Origin: Phaeobacter inhibens DSM 16374
GTDB lineage: Bacteria; Pseudomonadota; Alphaproteobacteria; Rhodobacterales; Rhodobacteraceae
Assembly (NCBI RefSeq): GCF_000473105.1
Contig: NZ_KI421498.1
Coordinates: 620,001 to 684,000, forward strand
Direction of reading: 5' to 3'
DNA length: 64,000 nucleotides
Positions 9,556 through 18,714 of the stretch are shown piece by piece (the stretch's first letter is position 1; the number at the start of each line of letters is the position of its first letter). The position numbers were made by a program, and so were the translations under genes. The notes beneath the pieces were generated by a model. It had not been told where the DNA came from, did no database searches, and saw nothing but the letters and a program-made list of their open reading frames with translations.

Positions 9556-11226
9556 ATGACCGAATTGCTGACCGCCGCCCAGATGCAGGCGATTGAGCAG
9601 GTCGCCATCAGGTCCGGTGAAGTCACCGGGCTGGAGCTGATGGAACAGGCCGGGCAGGGGGTGGTCGAGGCCATCTTCGAGGAATGGCCGGAACTGGCTC
9701 AGCCTGTTGAAAGCGGGCGAGGGGCCAGCCCCTCGCGCTCCCCGGAGTATTTGGGGAAAGATGACGCGCCGCGCCGAGCAGTGGTCCTGTGCGGGCCGGG
9801 CAACAACGGCGGCGATGGTTTTGTGGTGGCGCGGCTGCTGAAGGAACGCGGCTGGGCGGTGGAGGTGTTCCTGTATGGAGAGCCTGAAAAACTGCCGCCG
9901 GATGCGAAGGTGAATTATGAGCGGTGGCAGCCGATTGGGCGCGTAGCTGAATGGGACGGGCGACGGATTGGCGAGGCGGTTGCGGACCTGTTTGTTGATG
10001 CGCTTTTCGGCGCTGGACTGAAACGGGCGCCATCGCGCGAAATACTCGAACCCCTGACCAAGCTCTACACCGAGGGCAAGACATTCGGGCGTATGGTCGC
10101 GATTGATGCGCCAACAGGTCTTTCTATGGACAGCGGGCGCGTGCTTTGTTCAGAGTTCGGGGCGGTCTGGAGCTGGCTCACAGTGACCTTTCATAGTCCA
10201 CGTATAGGTCATTTCATTGATGAGGGGCCGAGTTACTGCGGGGCAGTGAGGACCGTCGACATTGGGCTCGGGAACGTCGATTGCGGGGGAGCGGCTCGAA
10301 AAGCCCTGAACGGATTACACAACCTTGAAAATGGAAAAGGGCTGGGCCGACATGTTGCCAGTCTGATTGGGACGGTTGAGTTATCATCAAATCTTCCAAA
10401 AGAAACGGAGGAGCATAAATACAGCTACGGCCACGCCCTTCTCCTCTCCGGCGGACATGGCCGGACCGGAGCGGCCCGGCTGGCCGCCCGGGGCGCACTG
10501 CGGATCGGGGCGGGGCTGGTCACGGTTGGCTCACCGCGTTCGGCGATGATGGAAAACGCCTGTCAGCTTACGGCTATCATGTTGCGACAGATTGATGGGC
10601 CGAATGAGCTGGATCAGCTGTTGGAGGATCGGCGCATAAATGCGGTTTGTCTCGGTCCGGGGCTTGGGCTGGGAGCAGAGACGCAGATGTTGGTGATGTC
10701 TGTGCTGAAACAGGAGCGCGGTACGGTCTTGGATGCGGATGCGCTGACACAGTTTGAGCAGAATCCCGGGGTCTTGTTTGAGGCGCTGCATGGAAACTGC
10801 GTGATCACGCCCCATGGCGGCGAATTTGCCAGGCTGTTCCCGGACCTCGACGAAAAGCTGAACGCGCCAGCCACCACCGGCCCCGCCTATTCCAAGGTGG
10901 ACGCCACCCGCGAGGCCGCCAAACGCGCGGGCTGCGTGGTGCTGTTCAAGGGGCCGGATACGGTGATCGCTGCGCCGAATGGATGTTGCTCGGTCAACTC
11001 TGCCCATTACCAGCGCTCTGCGCCCTGGCTGGCGACGGCCGGGTCCGGCGACGTGCTGGCTGGATTCATCACCGGATTGATGGCGCGGGGATTGTCCCCG
11101 ATGCAGGCGGCAGAAACAGCTGCATATCTGCATGTTGAATGCGCGTTGAACTTCGGCCCGGGGCTAATCGCTGAGGATCTGCCGGAGCAAATTCCTACTG
11201 TTCTTCGCAGGCTCGATATCCCGTAG
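9556..11226 (+). CDS. nnr: bifunctional NAD(P)H-hydrate epimerase/dehydratase
   Basis: Repairs hydrated NAD(P)H. Residues ~1-230 are the YjeF-N epimerase (GPGNNGGDGFVVARLL; DAPTGLSMDSGRV). Residues ~280-550 are the ADP-dependent dehydratase with ribokinase-like fold (GHGRTGAARLAARGALRIGAG, LGPGLG, ATAGSGDVLAGFITGLMARG). 556 residues is slightly longer than usual. The extra length includes an in-frame insert around residues 52-72 whose DNA carries a repeat also found at 51604-51624. Residues ~250-280, between the domains, are poorly conserved-looking. Start ATG follows AGAGG. Confidence 0.94.
   Translation: MTELLTAAQMQAIEQVAIRSGEVTGLELMEQAGQGVVEAIFEEWPELAQPVESGRGASPSRSPEYLGKDDAPRRAVVLCGPGNNGGDGFVVARLLKERGWAVEVFLYGEPEKLPPDAKVNYERWQPIGRVAEWDGRRIGEAVADLFVDALFGAGLKRAPSREILEPLTKLYTEGKTFGRMVAIDAPTGLSMDSGRVLCSEFGAVWSWLTVTFHSPRIGHFIDEGPSYCGAVRTVDIGLGNVDCGGAARKALNGLHNLENGKGLGRHVASLIGTVELSSNLPKETEEHKYSYGHALLLSGGHGRTGAARLAARGALRIGAGLVTVGSPRSAMMENACQLTAIMLRQIDGPNELDQLLEDRRINAVCLGPGLGLGAETQMLVMSVLKQERGTVLDADALTQFEQNPGVLFEALHGNCVITPHGGEFARLFPDLDEKLNAPATTGPAYSKVDATREAAKRAGCVVLFKGPDTVIAAPNGCCSVNSAHYQRSAPWLATAGSGDVLAGFITGLMARGLSPMQAAETAAYLHVECALNFGPGLIAEDLPEQIPTVLRRLDIP
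9745..9765. repeat. dispersed repeat copy inside nnr
   Basis: Core GAGTATTTGGGGAAAGATGA, in frame within the nnr epimerase domain. It matches the intergenic copy at 51604-51624 at all but two positions. Confidence 0.6.
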
Positions 11227-11315
11227 ATGGAGGATGGAGTAAAAGTATGGAAAAGTTTGCCCGAAGGTCGCTTTCCCTTTTGCATCCGCCGAAAAGCTTT
11301 GCTATTGAGCGCCTC

Positions 11316-11335
11316 ACGATGGGTCAGCCCATCGT
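11316..11335. promoter_or_regulatory. perfect inverted repeat before tRNA-Leu
   Basis: ACGATGGG-TCAG-CCCATCGT, an 8-bp perfect stem ending 6 bp before the tRNA 5' end. It could be a leader hairpin used in processing, or a weak terminator for nnr; there is no T-run. Confidence 0.45.
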
Positions 11336-11341
11336 CAGGAT

Positions 11342-11426
11342 GCGGGTGTGGCGGAATTGGTAGACGCACCAGATTTAGGTTCTGGCGCCGCAAGGCGTGG
11401 GGGTTCAAGTCCCTTCACCCGCACCA
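11342..11426 (+). tRNA. tRNA-Leu(UAG)
   Basis: 85-nt cloverleaf with acceptor GCGGGTG/CACCCGC, discriminator A and encoded CCA. The anticodon stem CCAGA/TCTGG encloses loop TTTAGGT with anticodon TAG (reads CUN, mainly CUA). It has a long variable arm typical of leucine tRNA and a GGTTCAAGTCC T-arm. Confidence 0.97.
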
Positions 11427-11590
11427 TTTTTTCTCAGTTCAACTAGACTGAGGCGGCCTTGGTTCGTCGCGTACTCGGGCCCTTTTGCCGCTGCCTGTGC
11501 CGGACGGTTGCCTTGAGCTGAGAGACATCCGTGACGTCGGATGTCTCTCTACCTGTGCATGTCCAATGGATGCAGTGTTGCCTTCCCCAA

Positions 11591-13795
11591 TCAGGCTGAG
11601 CGGGCGTAGGCGTCCCTGTCATCAAAGGCGGTGTCGGCCCAGTCGTCGGAGGCGGGCGGAGGGGCGCTCGCCTTGGCCTGGCTGGCGGGATCGATGCGAA
11701 AGCCGGAGACTGCCTGCACCAATGTCTGGGCCTCCTCGCGCAGCATCTGGCCGGCAGCAGCGGTCTGTTCCAGCATGGCGGAGTTTTTCTGCGCGTTCTG
11801 ATCCAGGCTGACAACCGCTGTGTTCACCTCGGAAAGCCCGTTGGATTGTTCGACCGTGGTGGCGGCGATCTGTTCGACCTTGCCCACCACTGCTTCGACC
11901 GAACTTTGGATGGAGGCGAGTGCTGTGCCGGTCTGATCGACCAGTTTCACGCCCTGCGCCACCTCATGGGTGCTGACCTCAATCAGCTGGTTGATCTCCT
12001 GCACCGCATCTGCGGAGCGCTGCGCAAGGCCACGCACCTCGGACGCGACGACCGCAAAACCGCGACCGGCCTCGCCGGCGCGGGCGGCCTCGACCCCGGC
12101 GTTCAGCGCCAGAAGGTTGGTCTGGAAGGCGAGATCTTCGATCAGGTCCGTAATCTTGGCGATGGCGCCGGAAGAATCCTCAATCCGCTGCATGGCGCTG
12201 ATGGTCTGGCTGGCCAGTTCGCTGGTGGTACGGGCCTGGGTGAAGGCATCGCGCACGATGTCCTTGGCCTGTTCTGAGCCTTCGGCGGTGCCCCGCACGG
12301 TGTCATCGAGCGTTTGCAGCGCGGCGGCCGTTTCTTCGAGGGAGGCGGCGGAGGTTTCGCCCCGGCGCGAGGCGTCATCTGCGGCTGCGGCGATTTCTGC
12401 GGCGGTGGAATTCAGGACCTCACTGCTGTGCGACAGTTGCTTTACCATTCCGGTCAGATTGTCACTGAGGTTGTCGACCGCGTTGGCGATTTCCTTGAAG
12501 ATACCCTTCTGTCCATCCGGCATCCGCTGGGTCAGATCGCCGGCGGCCAGCGTATCCAGAACCTGGCGAATGTCGCCCAGCCCGCCCTCGGCGGCATCGC
12601 CAATGGCATTCACGCCGCGGCCCAGCTCAGCAAAGGAGCCACTGGCCCCCTCCACCTGCAGGCGTTTGGAGAAATCGCCGGCGGCGCAGGCGCGGATCAC
12701 CTCCGAGATGTCGCGAGTCAGCCGGTCCTTCATCTCATTGTCGGCCCGCAGCTCCTCAACGGCGGTGGCAATGGTCGATACCTCCCTGATGCGCGACTGC
12801 GGCGCCGGGGTGGAGAAATCACCGGCCATGATTTTCTGAAGGACGACATTGACCCGCGACAGCGGGCGCGAGATGCCGATGGCCAGGAAAAACGCGACCA
12901 CGACAAAGATGCCGAGCCCGCCAAATCCAGCCTTCAGCGCATTGGAATTGGCTGTGGTGATCGCCTCGGCGGCGCTGGCATGGATCCTGTCCAGTCGGGC
13001 AGTCGTCTGCTCATTCATGGCCGCGAGCACCGGTTCAGCGGCTTTTTCGATGGCGTCCAGCGCCTTGTAATGGCCATCGATATTGGTGACTTCCTCAGCA
13101 TAATCGTTGAAGGAATTCTGATAGCTGGTCAGCAAGCTGCCAATCCGGGCGCGCTGCGATATGTTCTTGTAGTAGCTGCCGGGAAAGGCACGGAATTCAT
13201 CAACCCGCGCGTTCAACCGCTCAGTGTATTTTGCGGCGTGGCGCATGATGAAGTCTTTCTCATGGCGACGCATCATCAGCATTTTGACTGTCATCTCGGG
13301 TTCGGCGGTGTCTTTCAGCGCCGTCTCAATGCTGCGAACGGAGCTGCGCAGGGCCCCCTGCAGCCCATCAGTTTCGTCAAACCCCAACCGATCCTGACTG
13401 GCAACAACCTCTGCAAAACCAGCCTCATAGGCCGTGATCGCCGCCGCCAGCTGGCGCAGATTATCCGCAGCGTCCGCCATGCCCTCCAGCTCCGCGATCT
13501 GCATTTTTGCGACCTCAATCCGGTTGGAAAGATGCGCCATCGTTTCAGCCTGCGTGGCAAGAGTGTCGTGGCTTGGTTTCAGGCGAAAGCTCATCTCCAC
13601 CAGACGGGTGCTTTGAAAGTCGGCGCTCACCTCAGACAGCGTCTGTGCAAACCCTTCGACTGCCGTGACCTCCGCCTCGATCTCCGTGCGCAGCTGTTCC
13701 GTGTAGCGTGACAGCCCAATCAGGGCGAACATGACTGCGCTGGCCAGGAAAACGATCAGAAATACGGCCGTCTTGATGGAAGTCTTGAATTTCAT
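11591..13795 (-). CDS. methyl-accepting chemotaxis protein
   Basis: A 734-residue transmembrane chemoreceptor. There is a transmembrane helix at ~8-27, then a large periplasmic all-helical sensor (~30-275, HBM-like by length and composition) and a second transmembrane helix at ~283-303 (GGLGIFVVVAFFLAIGIS). HAMP modules follow at ~305-360 and probably ~375-430. The signalling domain (~450-700) has the hairpin tip block LAFQTNLLALNAGVEAARAGEAGRGFAVVASEVR. The tip has Gly-Val where most receptors have Ala-Ile, a mild variant. There is no C-terminal CheR-tether pentapeptide. No other che genes are nearby; the ligand is unknown. Confidence 0.93.
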   Translation of the reverse strand: MKFKTSIKTAVFLIVFLASAVMFALIGLSRYTEQLRTEIEAEVTAVEGFAQTLSEVSADFQSTRLVEMSFRLKPSHDTLATQAETMAHLSNRIEVAKMQIAELEGMADAADNLRQLAAAITAYEAGFAEVVASQDRLGFDETDGLQGALRSSVRSIETALKDTAEPEMTVKMLMMRRHEKDFIMRHAAKYTERLNARVDEFRAFPGSYYKNISQRARIGSLLTSYQNSFNDYAEEVTNIDGHYKALDAIEKAAEPVLAAMNEQTTARLDRIHASAAEAITTANSNALKAGFGGLGIFVVVAFFLAIGISRPLSRVNVVLQKIMAGDFSTPAPQSRIREVSTIATAVEELRADNEMKDRLTRDISEVIRACAAGDFSKRLQVEGASGSFAELGRGVNAIGDAAEGGLGDIRQVLDTLAAGDLTQRMPDGQKGIFKEIANAVDNLSDNLTGMVKQLSHSSEVLNSTAAEIAAAADDASRRGETSAASLEETAAALQTLDDTVRGTAEGSEQAKDIVRDAFTQARTTSELASQTISAMQRIEDSSGAIAKITDLIEDLAFQTNLLALNAGVEAARAGEAGRGFAVVASEVRGLAQRSADAVQEINQLIEVSTHEVAQGVKLVDQTGTALASIQSSVEAVVGKVEQIAATTVEQSNGLSEVNTAVVSLDQNAQKNSAMLEQTAAAGQMLREEAQTLVQAVSGFRIDPASQAKASAPPPASDDWADTAFDDRDAYARSA

Positions 13796-14200
13796 AGTCT
13801 CAGTACCTGCTTTGTCGATCTGTCACGACTATCGGCGGGCTGTTAATAAATCATGGAAACTTGCGAAAAAGCTGCAGGTTTTCCACTCACAGCCGACCGC
13901 GGCCCACACAGGTTTTACGTTCCGTGATGACCGCCGGATGGTTGACCGGTTTTTTTGCCCGAACAGATGATTGTTGTCGTGGCCTGAGGTATCGGCAGGG
14001 GAAGGGGAGAACGGGCAGGGGGCAGAAAGCTGGGTGCGGCGATCACAATTCTGAGAGAATTTCCCCGGCTGCTGGCAAGGGAAGCAGCGCGGTATATTTC
14101 AAGAGTACTGCCGCGAAAAAACGCGTGATAGCACCTGCGCCAGGTCAGCCCCTCAGGGATGGAGAGGGAGCTGCCCTGAACAATATTGGAGCATCTCCTC
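13796..14200. other. divergent intergenic region, chemoreceptor and porin
   Basis: 405 bp holding the promoters of two divergent genes. I see no confident motif. A 376-codon porin starts immediately after its right edge. Confidence 0.5.
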
Positions 14201-15331
14201 ATGAACACCAGATTTGCCTCTCAACTCGGGGTGACGGCCTTGGTTTCCGGGCTTTTTGCCGGTCTTGCAGCGCCTGCGGTGGCCGGGCCAACCTACGAGA
14301 ACAACTTGGGCGGAACCTTCCGCTACTATGGTCAGTTCAACCCCTCCTTCCAGTCGTTTGACGATGGCGGCGACGATTTCAGCACGCTTGTCGACAACGC
14401 CAATTCGAACTCCCGTATCGGGTTCTGGCTGGAACAGCCTTTTGGCGAAAACACCCTGCGGTTCAATTTTGAGACCGCGCTTGGCCTGCGCTCCTCTGAC
14501 GGGGTGGACCAGAATGGGCGTCCACAGAATATCAGCTGGGATCGCACCCGAATCCGCAAGGTCGATCTCCAATACGCCACGGCGCGTTATGGCACGTTTT
14601 CCTTTGGTCAGGGGTCCATGGCGTCGGATGGGCTGGCGGAATCTGATCTCTCCGGCACCGGCGTGATCCAGACGTCCTCGATTGCGGATTCTGCTGGGGG
14701 CTTCCTGTTCCGCACCTCTACAGGCACGCTTTCCGGTGTCAGTATCGGATCTGCCTTCCGCAGCCTTGACGGCGGTCGCCTGGGCCGGGTGCGCTACGAT
14801 ACGCCTGAATTCAGCGGCTTCACCGTATCGGCGTCTTACGGCGAGGAAATCCTGCGCTCGAATTCTGACCGCGAAGCCTATGATGTTGCGGTGCGTTACA
14901 CCAATGATGACCTTGGCGACTTTACCATCAATGGCGCGTTGGGCGCGGTGTGGAATGAGAACGGTCCCGGTACCAAAACCCGCGATATTGTTGCCTCTTT
15001 CGCAGCACTGCACGAGCCGTCGGGCGTGTCCTTCGCCGTTGCCGGCGGTGACAGGGACACCGGCGGCGACTATGCCTTTGCCAAGCTGGGCTATACCGCG
15101 AATTTCCTGTCCGTTGGCGCGACGTCCTTTGCCATCGATTACTATGACGGGTCGGATATGGTCACCAGCGGCGACAGCGCCGAATCCTGGGGCATCGCGG
15201 CGGTTCAGAATTTCGACAATCTGAACCTTGAGACCTATGTCGCCTACCGTGACTACTCCTACTCGGACACCAGCGCGACCAGCTATCAGGACAGCTCGTC
15301 CATTATGGCCGGGGCCCGCTGGAAGTTCTGA
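14201..15331 (+). CDS. outer-membrane porin
   Basis: A 376-residue beta-barrel porin. The N-terminal signal peptide (~1-28) ends ...AAPAVAG. The mature chain has alternating amphipathic strands rich in Tyr, Gly and Asp and ends in the aromatic residue Phe (GARWKF), the outer-membrane insertion signal. The start at 14201 (MNTRFASQLG) is preferred over a TTG five codons upstream. Monocistronic: a strong terminator follows. It resembles the major porins of roseobacters, which pass small solutes; specificity is not evident. Confidence 0.88.
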   Translation: MNTRFASQLGVTALVSGLFAGLAAPAVAGPTYENNLGGTFRYYGQFNPSFQSFDDGGDDFSTLVDNANSNSRIGFWLEQPFGENTLRFNFETALGLRSSDGVDQNGRPQNISWDRTRIRKVDLQYATARYGTFSFGQGSMASDGLAESDLSGTGVIQTSSIADSAGGFLFRTSTGTLSGVSIGSAFRSLDGGRLGRVRYDTPEFSGFTVSASYGEEILRSNSDREAYDVAVRYTNDDLGDFTINGALGAVWNENGPGTKTRDIVASFAALHEPSGVSFAVAGGDRDTGGDYAFAKLGYTANFLSVGATSFAIDYYDGSDMVTSGDSAESWGIAAVQNFDNLNLETYVAYRDYSYSDTSATSYQDSSSIMAGARWKF

Positions 15332-15423
15332 TCCGACCAGTCGAGACAGCGCGATCCCGTGAGGGCTGCCGTACCGGCGCGCGCCTTCTGACCGATTGGG
15401 CCTTCACCGGGTCGCATAGCCTC

Positions 15424-15456
15424 AAAACACGCCCCTCTGGGCGTGTTTTTCTTTTT
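15424..15456 (+). terminator. porin terminator
   Basis: AAAACACGCCC / GGGCGTGTTTT, an 11-bp perfect stem with a 4-nt loop, followed by T-rich sequence, ~90 bp after the porin stop. Confidence 0.93.
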
Positions 15457-15602
15457 GAGGGGCCAAAAAACGCCGCATCCGCCCCGGTCTGAGCCGCTCT
15501 GGAGGCAATCCCTCTTGCGCCGCCGCTCATGTGCAAATAGAAGGCCACAAATTGTCTGGGGGAGCGCCTGCGCGCGCGCCCCGAATCTCTATGGGGAATA
15601 TG

Positions 15603-16934
15603 ATGCAGGTCACCGAGACGCTGAACGAAGGTCTGAAACGCGGTTACGCGATCACCGTCACCGCCGCCGAGCTGGACGCAAAGGTCAATGAAAAACTGGT
15701 CGAGGCACAGCCCGAAGTCGAGATGAAAGGCTTCCGCAAGGGCAAGGTTCCCATGGCGCTGCTGAAGAAGCAGTTCGGCCAGCGTCTGATCGGCGAAGCC
15801 ATGCAGGAAACCATCGACGGTGCGATGAACAAGCACTTCGAGGAAAGCGGCGACCGTCCGGCCATGCAGCCCGACGTGAAAATGACCAACGAAGACTGGA
15901 AAGAGGGCGACGACGTCAACGTCGAGATGTCCTATGAGGCGCTGCCTGAGATCCCCGAAGTTGATCTCTCCGGTGTTGAGCTGGAAAAGCTGGTTGTCAA
16001 AGCAGACGGCGCAGCGGTTGACGAAGCGCTGGCCAACCTCGCGGAGACCGCGCAGGACTTCGAAGCCCGCGAAGACGGTGCCGCAGCAGAAGATGGTGAT
16101 CAGGTTGTCATCGATTTCGTTGGCAAAGTTGACGGCGAAGCCTTTGACGGCGGCGCAGGCGACGACTACCCGCTGACGCTGGGCTCCAATTCCTTCATTC
16201 CCGGTTTCGAAGAGCAGCTGGTTGGCACCAAAGCGGGTGAAGAAAAAGACGTCACCGTCACCTTCCCCGAAGAATATCAGGCCGAGCATCTGGCTGGTAA
16301 GGAAGCCGTGTTCTCCTGCACCGTGAAAGAGGTGAAAGCCCCCAAAGCGGCAGAGATTAACGACGAGCTGGCGCAGAAATTCGGTGCCGAAGACCTCGCT
16401 GGCCTGAAAGGTCAGATCTCCGAGCGTCTGGAAGCGGAATACGCCGGTGCGGCCCGTGCCGTGATGAAGCGTGGCCTGTTGGACAAGCTGGACGATCTGG
16501 TCTCCTTCGACCTGCCGCCGTCGCTGGTCGAAGCAGAAGCCAAGCAGATTGCACATCAGCTGTGGCACGAGGAAAACCCCGAGGTTCAGGGCCACGATCA
16601 CGACGAGATCGAAGCCACTGACGAGCACAACAAGCTGGCCGAGCGCCGCGTGCGTCTGGGCCTCCTGCTGGCAGAACTGGGCCAGAAAGCCGAAGTCGAA
16701 GTGACCGACGCGGAAATGACCCAGGCGATTATGCAGCAGGCACGCCAGTACCCGGGTCAGGAACGTCAGTTCTTTGAGTTCATTCAGCAGAATGCCCAGA
16801 TGCAGCAGCAGCTGCGCGCGCCGATCTTTGAAGACAAAGTGATCGACCACATCGCCGAGCAGGCGAAAGTGGACGAGAAAGAAGTCTCCAAGGATGATCT
16901 GCAAGCCGCCGTTGAGGCACTGGAAGACGAGTAA
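15603..16934 (+). CDS. tig: trigger factor
   Basis: Ribosome-associated chaperone with peptidyl-prolyl isomerase activity. 443 residues: N-terminal ribosome-binding domain with [17 protein letters not shown] (~38-54), a central FKBP-type PPIase domain (~165-245; [35 protein letters not shown]) and a long helical C-terminal chaperone domain. Two adjacent ATGs (15600 and 15603) are possible; [10 protein letters not shown] matches the family start. The upstream in-frame extension to 15531 is not coding-like. Codon use is strongly biased, as for a highly expressed gene. Confidence 0.97.
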   Translation: MQVTETLNEGLKRGYAITVTAAELDAKVNEKLVEAQPEVEMKGFRKGKVPMALLKKQFGQRLIGEAMQETIDGAMNKHFEESGDRPAMQPDVKMTNEDWKEGDDVNVEMSYEALPEIPEVDLSGVELEKLVVKADGAAVDEALANLAETAQDFEAREDGAAAEDGDQVVIDFVGKVDGEAFDGGAGDDYPLTLGSNSFIPGFEEQLVGTKAGEEKDVTVTFPEEYQAEHLAGKEAVFSCTVKEVKAPKAAEINDELAQKFGAEDLAGLKGQISERLEAEYAGAARAVMKRGLLDKLDDLVSFDLPPSLVEAEAKQIAHQLWHEENPEVQGHDHDEIEATDEHNKLAERRVRLGLLLAELGQKAEVEVTDAEMTQAIMQQARQYPGQERQFFEFIQQNAQMQQQLRAPIFEDKVIDHIAEQAKVDEKEVSKDDLQAAVEALEDE

Positions 16935-16986
16935 TCAGACCTCGGGCCTGCGCGTTGGCGCAGGCTCTTGCTTCTGACTATGGAAC

Positions 16987-17017
16987 AGGCCGCCTCTCAG
17001 GGGTGGCCTTTTTCTTT
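16987..17017 (+). terminator. tig terminator
   Basis: AGGCCGCC / GGTGGCCT stem with one G-T pair, then TTTTTCTTT. A second, T-poor hairpin (GCCTGCGC/GCGCAGGC, 16946-16965) lies just before it, so this is a tandem terminator. Confidence 0.88.
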
Positions 17018-17147
17018 GTCAGCTCAAACGGTCCCACCCGGACCGGTGGGGCTGCCCCTCACAAGCAGAAACCGCCCCCCGGGTCTATCCAAGGGCGGCG
17101 CGGCATGACGTTGACTTGGGTTTTCCGATCGACGCCGGAAACAGGTA

Positions 17148-18416
17148 TCAGAACAAGAAGTTATCGGAACTTGACAGCTCCGCTGCTGAGACATTCTCCA
17201 CCGTCACAACCACGTTGTCGAAGGAGATTACAACGTGATCGCCCTTCGCGGTGAAATCAATCTGACTGAGAGACTCTGCCCCGCTGATAATGTCGATTTT
17301 GTCGACACCCACCTCGAAGTCGCGGATCCGCGCACGCCCGTGATTGCTGCCGAAAGCAAATGTATCGGCGCCGTCACCGCCGATCAGCAGGTCGTTTCCC
17401 TGCTGGCCGAACAGTTTGTCATTGCCGTTGCCGCCAATCAGTGTGTCGTTGCCTGCGCCGCCACGGATCGTGTCAGCCCCGTGGGAGCCGTTCAGCTTGT
17501 CGTCACCATTCTGACCGATCAGCCGATCACGTCCGCCACCGCCGCGCAGGTCATCGTCGCCGGCGCGTCCGGCAAGCCGGTCATTACCACCTCGGCCTGA
17601 AATCAGATCATCCGCTCCGGTCCCATCGAGAATATCGCGGCTGACGGTTCCCAGCAGCGTTTCACCGACCTCAGGCTCTCCCATATCCAGCGGCGCGTTG
17701 CCACCTGCTTTGCGGTCCTGCCAGAAGGCGATCAGCGCGTCCGCAGTGGGGCTGTCGTAGCCGCCGAAATCCTTAACGTATTTCAGAATTGAGGTGCCGT
17801 ATTCATCCGTCGACGCGGTATCGCTCAGCAGCAGCGTGGCCAGCCCTGAAGCGCCGCGCAGATGCGCCGCCGCCATCAGCCCGGTCAGGGACAGGGTGAC
17901 GTCGACCATAGCACCATTCACATCGCGGTAAGAGACTGTTTCGCCCACGTAGTCGGCAATACTGCGTCCCTGCTGGCCCAAGTAGTGGGTGAGCATTTCG
18001 AAATTATAGCCAAAGGCCTCATTGATAGCGGTGTCCTGCGCGGCGTGGGTTTTGAAGTCATCCAGACTGTTGACGCCATTCTTGCCGGTCCAGGTGCCAT
18101 CCCAGCGATTGATCGTATCACCGCCCAGGTAGTAAACATCATCCCTGTAGTAGCCGAGATCAATGAGCAGCGCCTCGCCGAATTGATAGCCGACAAAGCC
18201 CAGAGAGTTGGTCGAATGATACGCCATATCGCGCCACTGGGTGGCGTCCAGCTGACCCCAGCTGCTCAGGCCAGGATAGAAACTGCCAACCGGCGCACCG
18301 GCCCATTGTGTCAGCTGCGCATCGCTGATCTGCCCCGCATCATAGCGGTCCCGGTCCCAGCCGGATTCAAACGCCAGAAGCGCATTGCGAAAATCATTGA
18401 AACTGCCGTTTGGCAT
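17148..18416 (-). CDS. RTX-type calcium-binding protein
   Basis: A 422-residue secreted protein. Residues ~1-245 form an N-terminal domain, with no family I can name, rich in Trp and Tyr (FNDFRNALLAFESGWDRDRY; NSLGFVGYQFGEALLIDLGYY). Residues ~260-345 hold ten nonapeptide repeats of the GGxGxD type, which bind Ca2+ as a parallel beta-roll. The C-terminal ~60 residues end DNFLF, a typical type I secretion signal. There is no Sec signal peptide, and no ABC exporter genes are in the window. The N-terminal domain might bind or degrade a surface or glycan polymer, but this is guesswork. Confidence 0.87.
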   Translation of the reverse strand: MPNGSFNDFRNALLAFESGWDRDRYDAGQISDAQLTQWAGAPVGSFYPGLSSWGQLDATQWRDMAYHSTNSLGFVGYQFGEALLIDLGYYRDDVYYLGGDTINRWDGTWTGKNGVNSLDDFKTHAAQDTAINEAFGYNFEMLTHYLGQQGRSIADYVGETVSYRDVNGAMVDVTLSLTGLMAAAHLRGASGLATLLLSDTASTDEYGTSILKYVKDFGGYDSPTADALIAFWQDRKAGGNAPLDMGEPEVGETLLGTVSRDILDGTGADDLISGRGGNDRLAGRAGDDDLRGGGGRDRLIGQNGDDKLNGSHGADTIRGGAGNDTLIGGNGNDKLFGQQGNDLLIGGDGADTFAFGSNHGRARIRDFEVGVDKIDIISGAESLSQIDFTAKGDHVVISFDNVVVTVENVSAAELSSSDNFLF

Positions 18417-18647
18417 CGTAACTGCTCCTCTTGCGTATCAACCGTCTTGACGCGGACTGCTGGTGTTCAGCGTTGTCCGACACATGGCATGTCAGAAAAC
18501 TCTGTCGCAAGAAGGGGGCAGAAATTTGGCAAACAAATGCCTAAAAAAGAGTAAGGACAGCGTAATTTTGCTCGAAATTTGTAAAAATTAACCTTTAGGG
18601 CGCACCTCAATAAATAGTGTGCAAGCGGGGCGTGTACGCCTAAATAT

Positions 18648-18675
18648 GCCGCCCGACTACGTTTGGCCGGGCGGC
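18648..18675 (-). terminator. cpdB 3' hairpin
   Basis: GCCGCCCG / CGGGCGGC perfect 8-bp stem with a 12-nt loop, ~40 bp after the cpdB stop. The T-run after it on the minus strand is weak. Confidence 0.5.
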
Positions 18676-18714
18676 GAGAATCATTTCATTTTGCACAAAT
18701 CGGAAACAGTCTGT

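Noticed and set aside
11342-11426. tRNA-Leu as an integration site
   Set aside because: No integrase and no repeated tRNA 3' end in the window.
15303-16904. 533-codon minus-strand ORF over tig
   Set aside because: Shadow of trigger factor; starts and ends without ribosome site or family signal.
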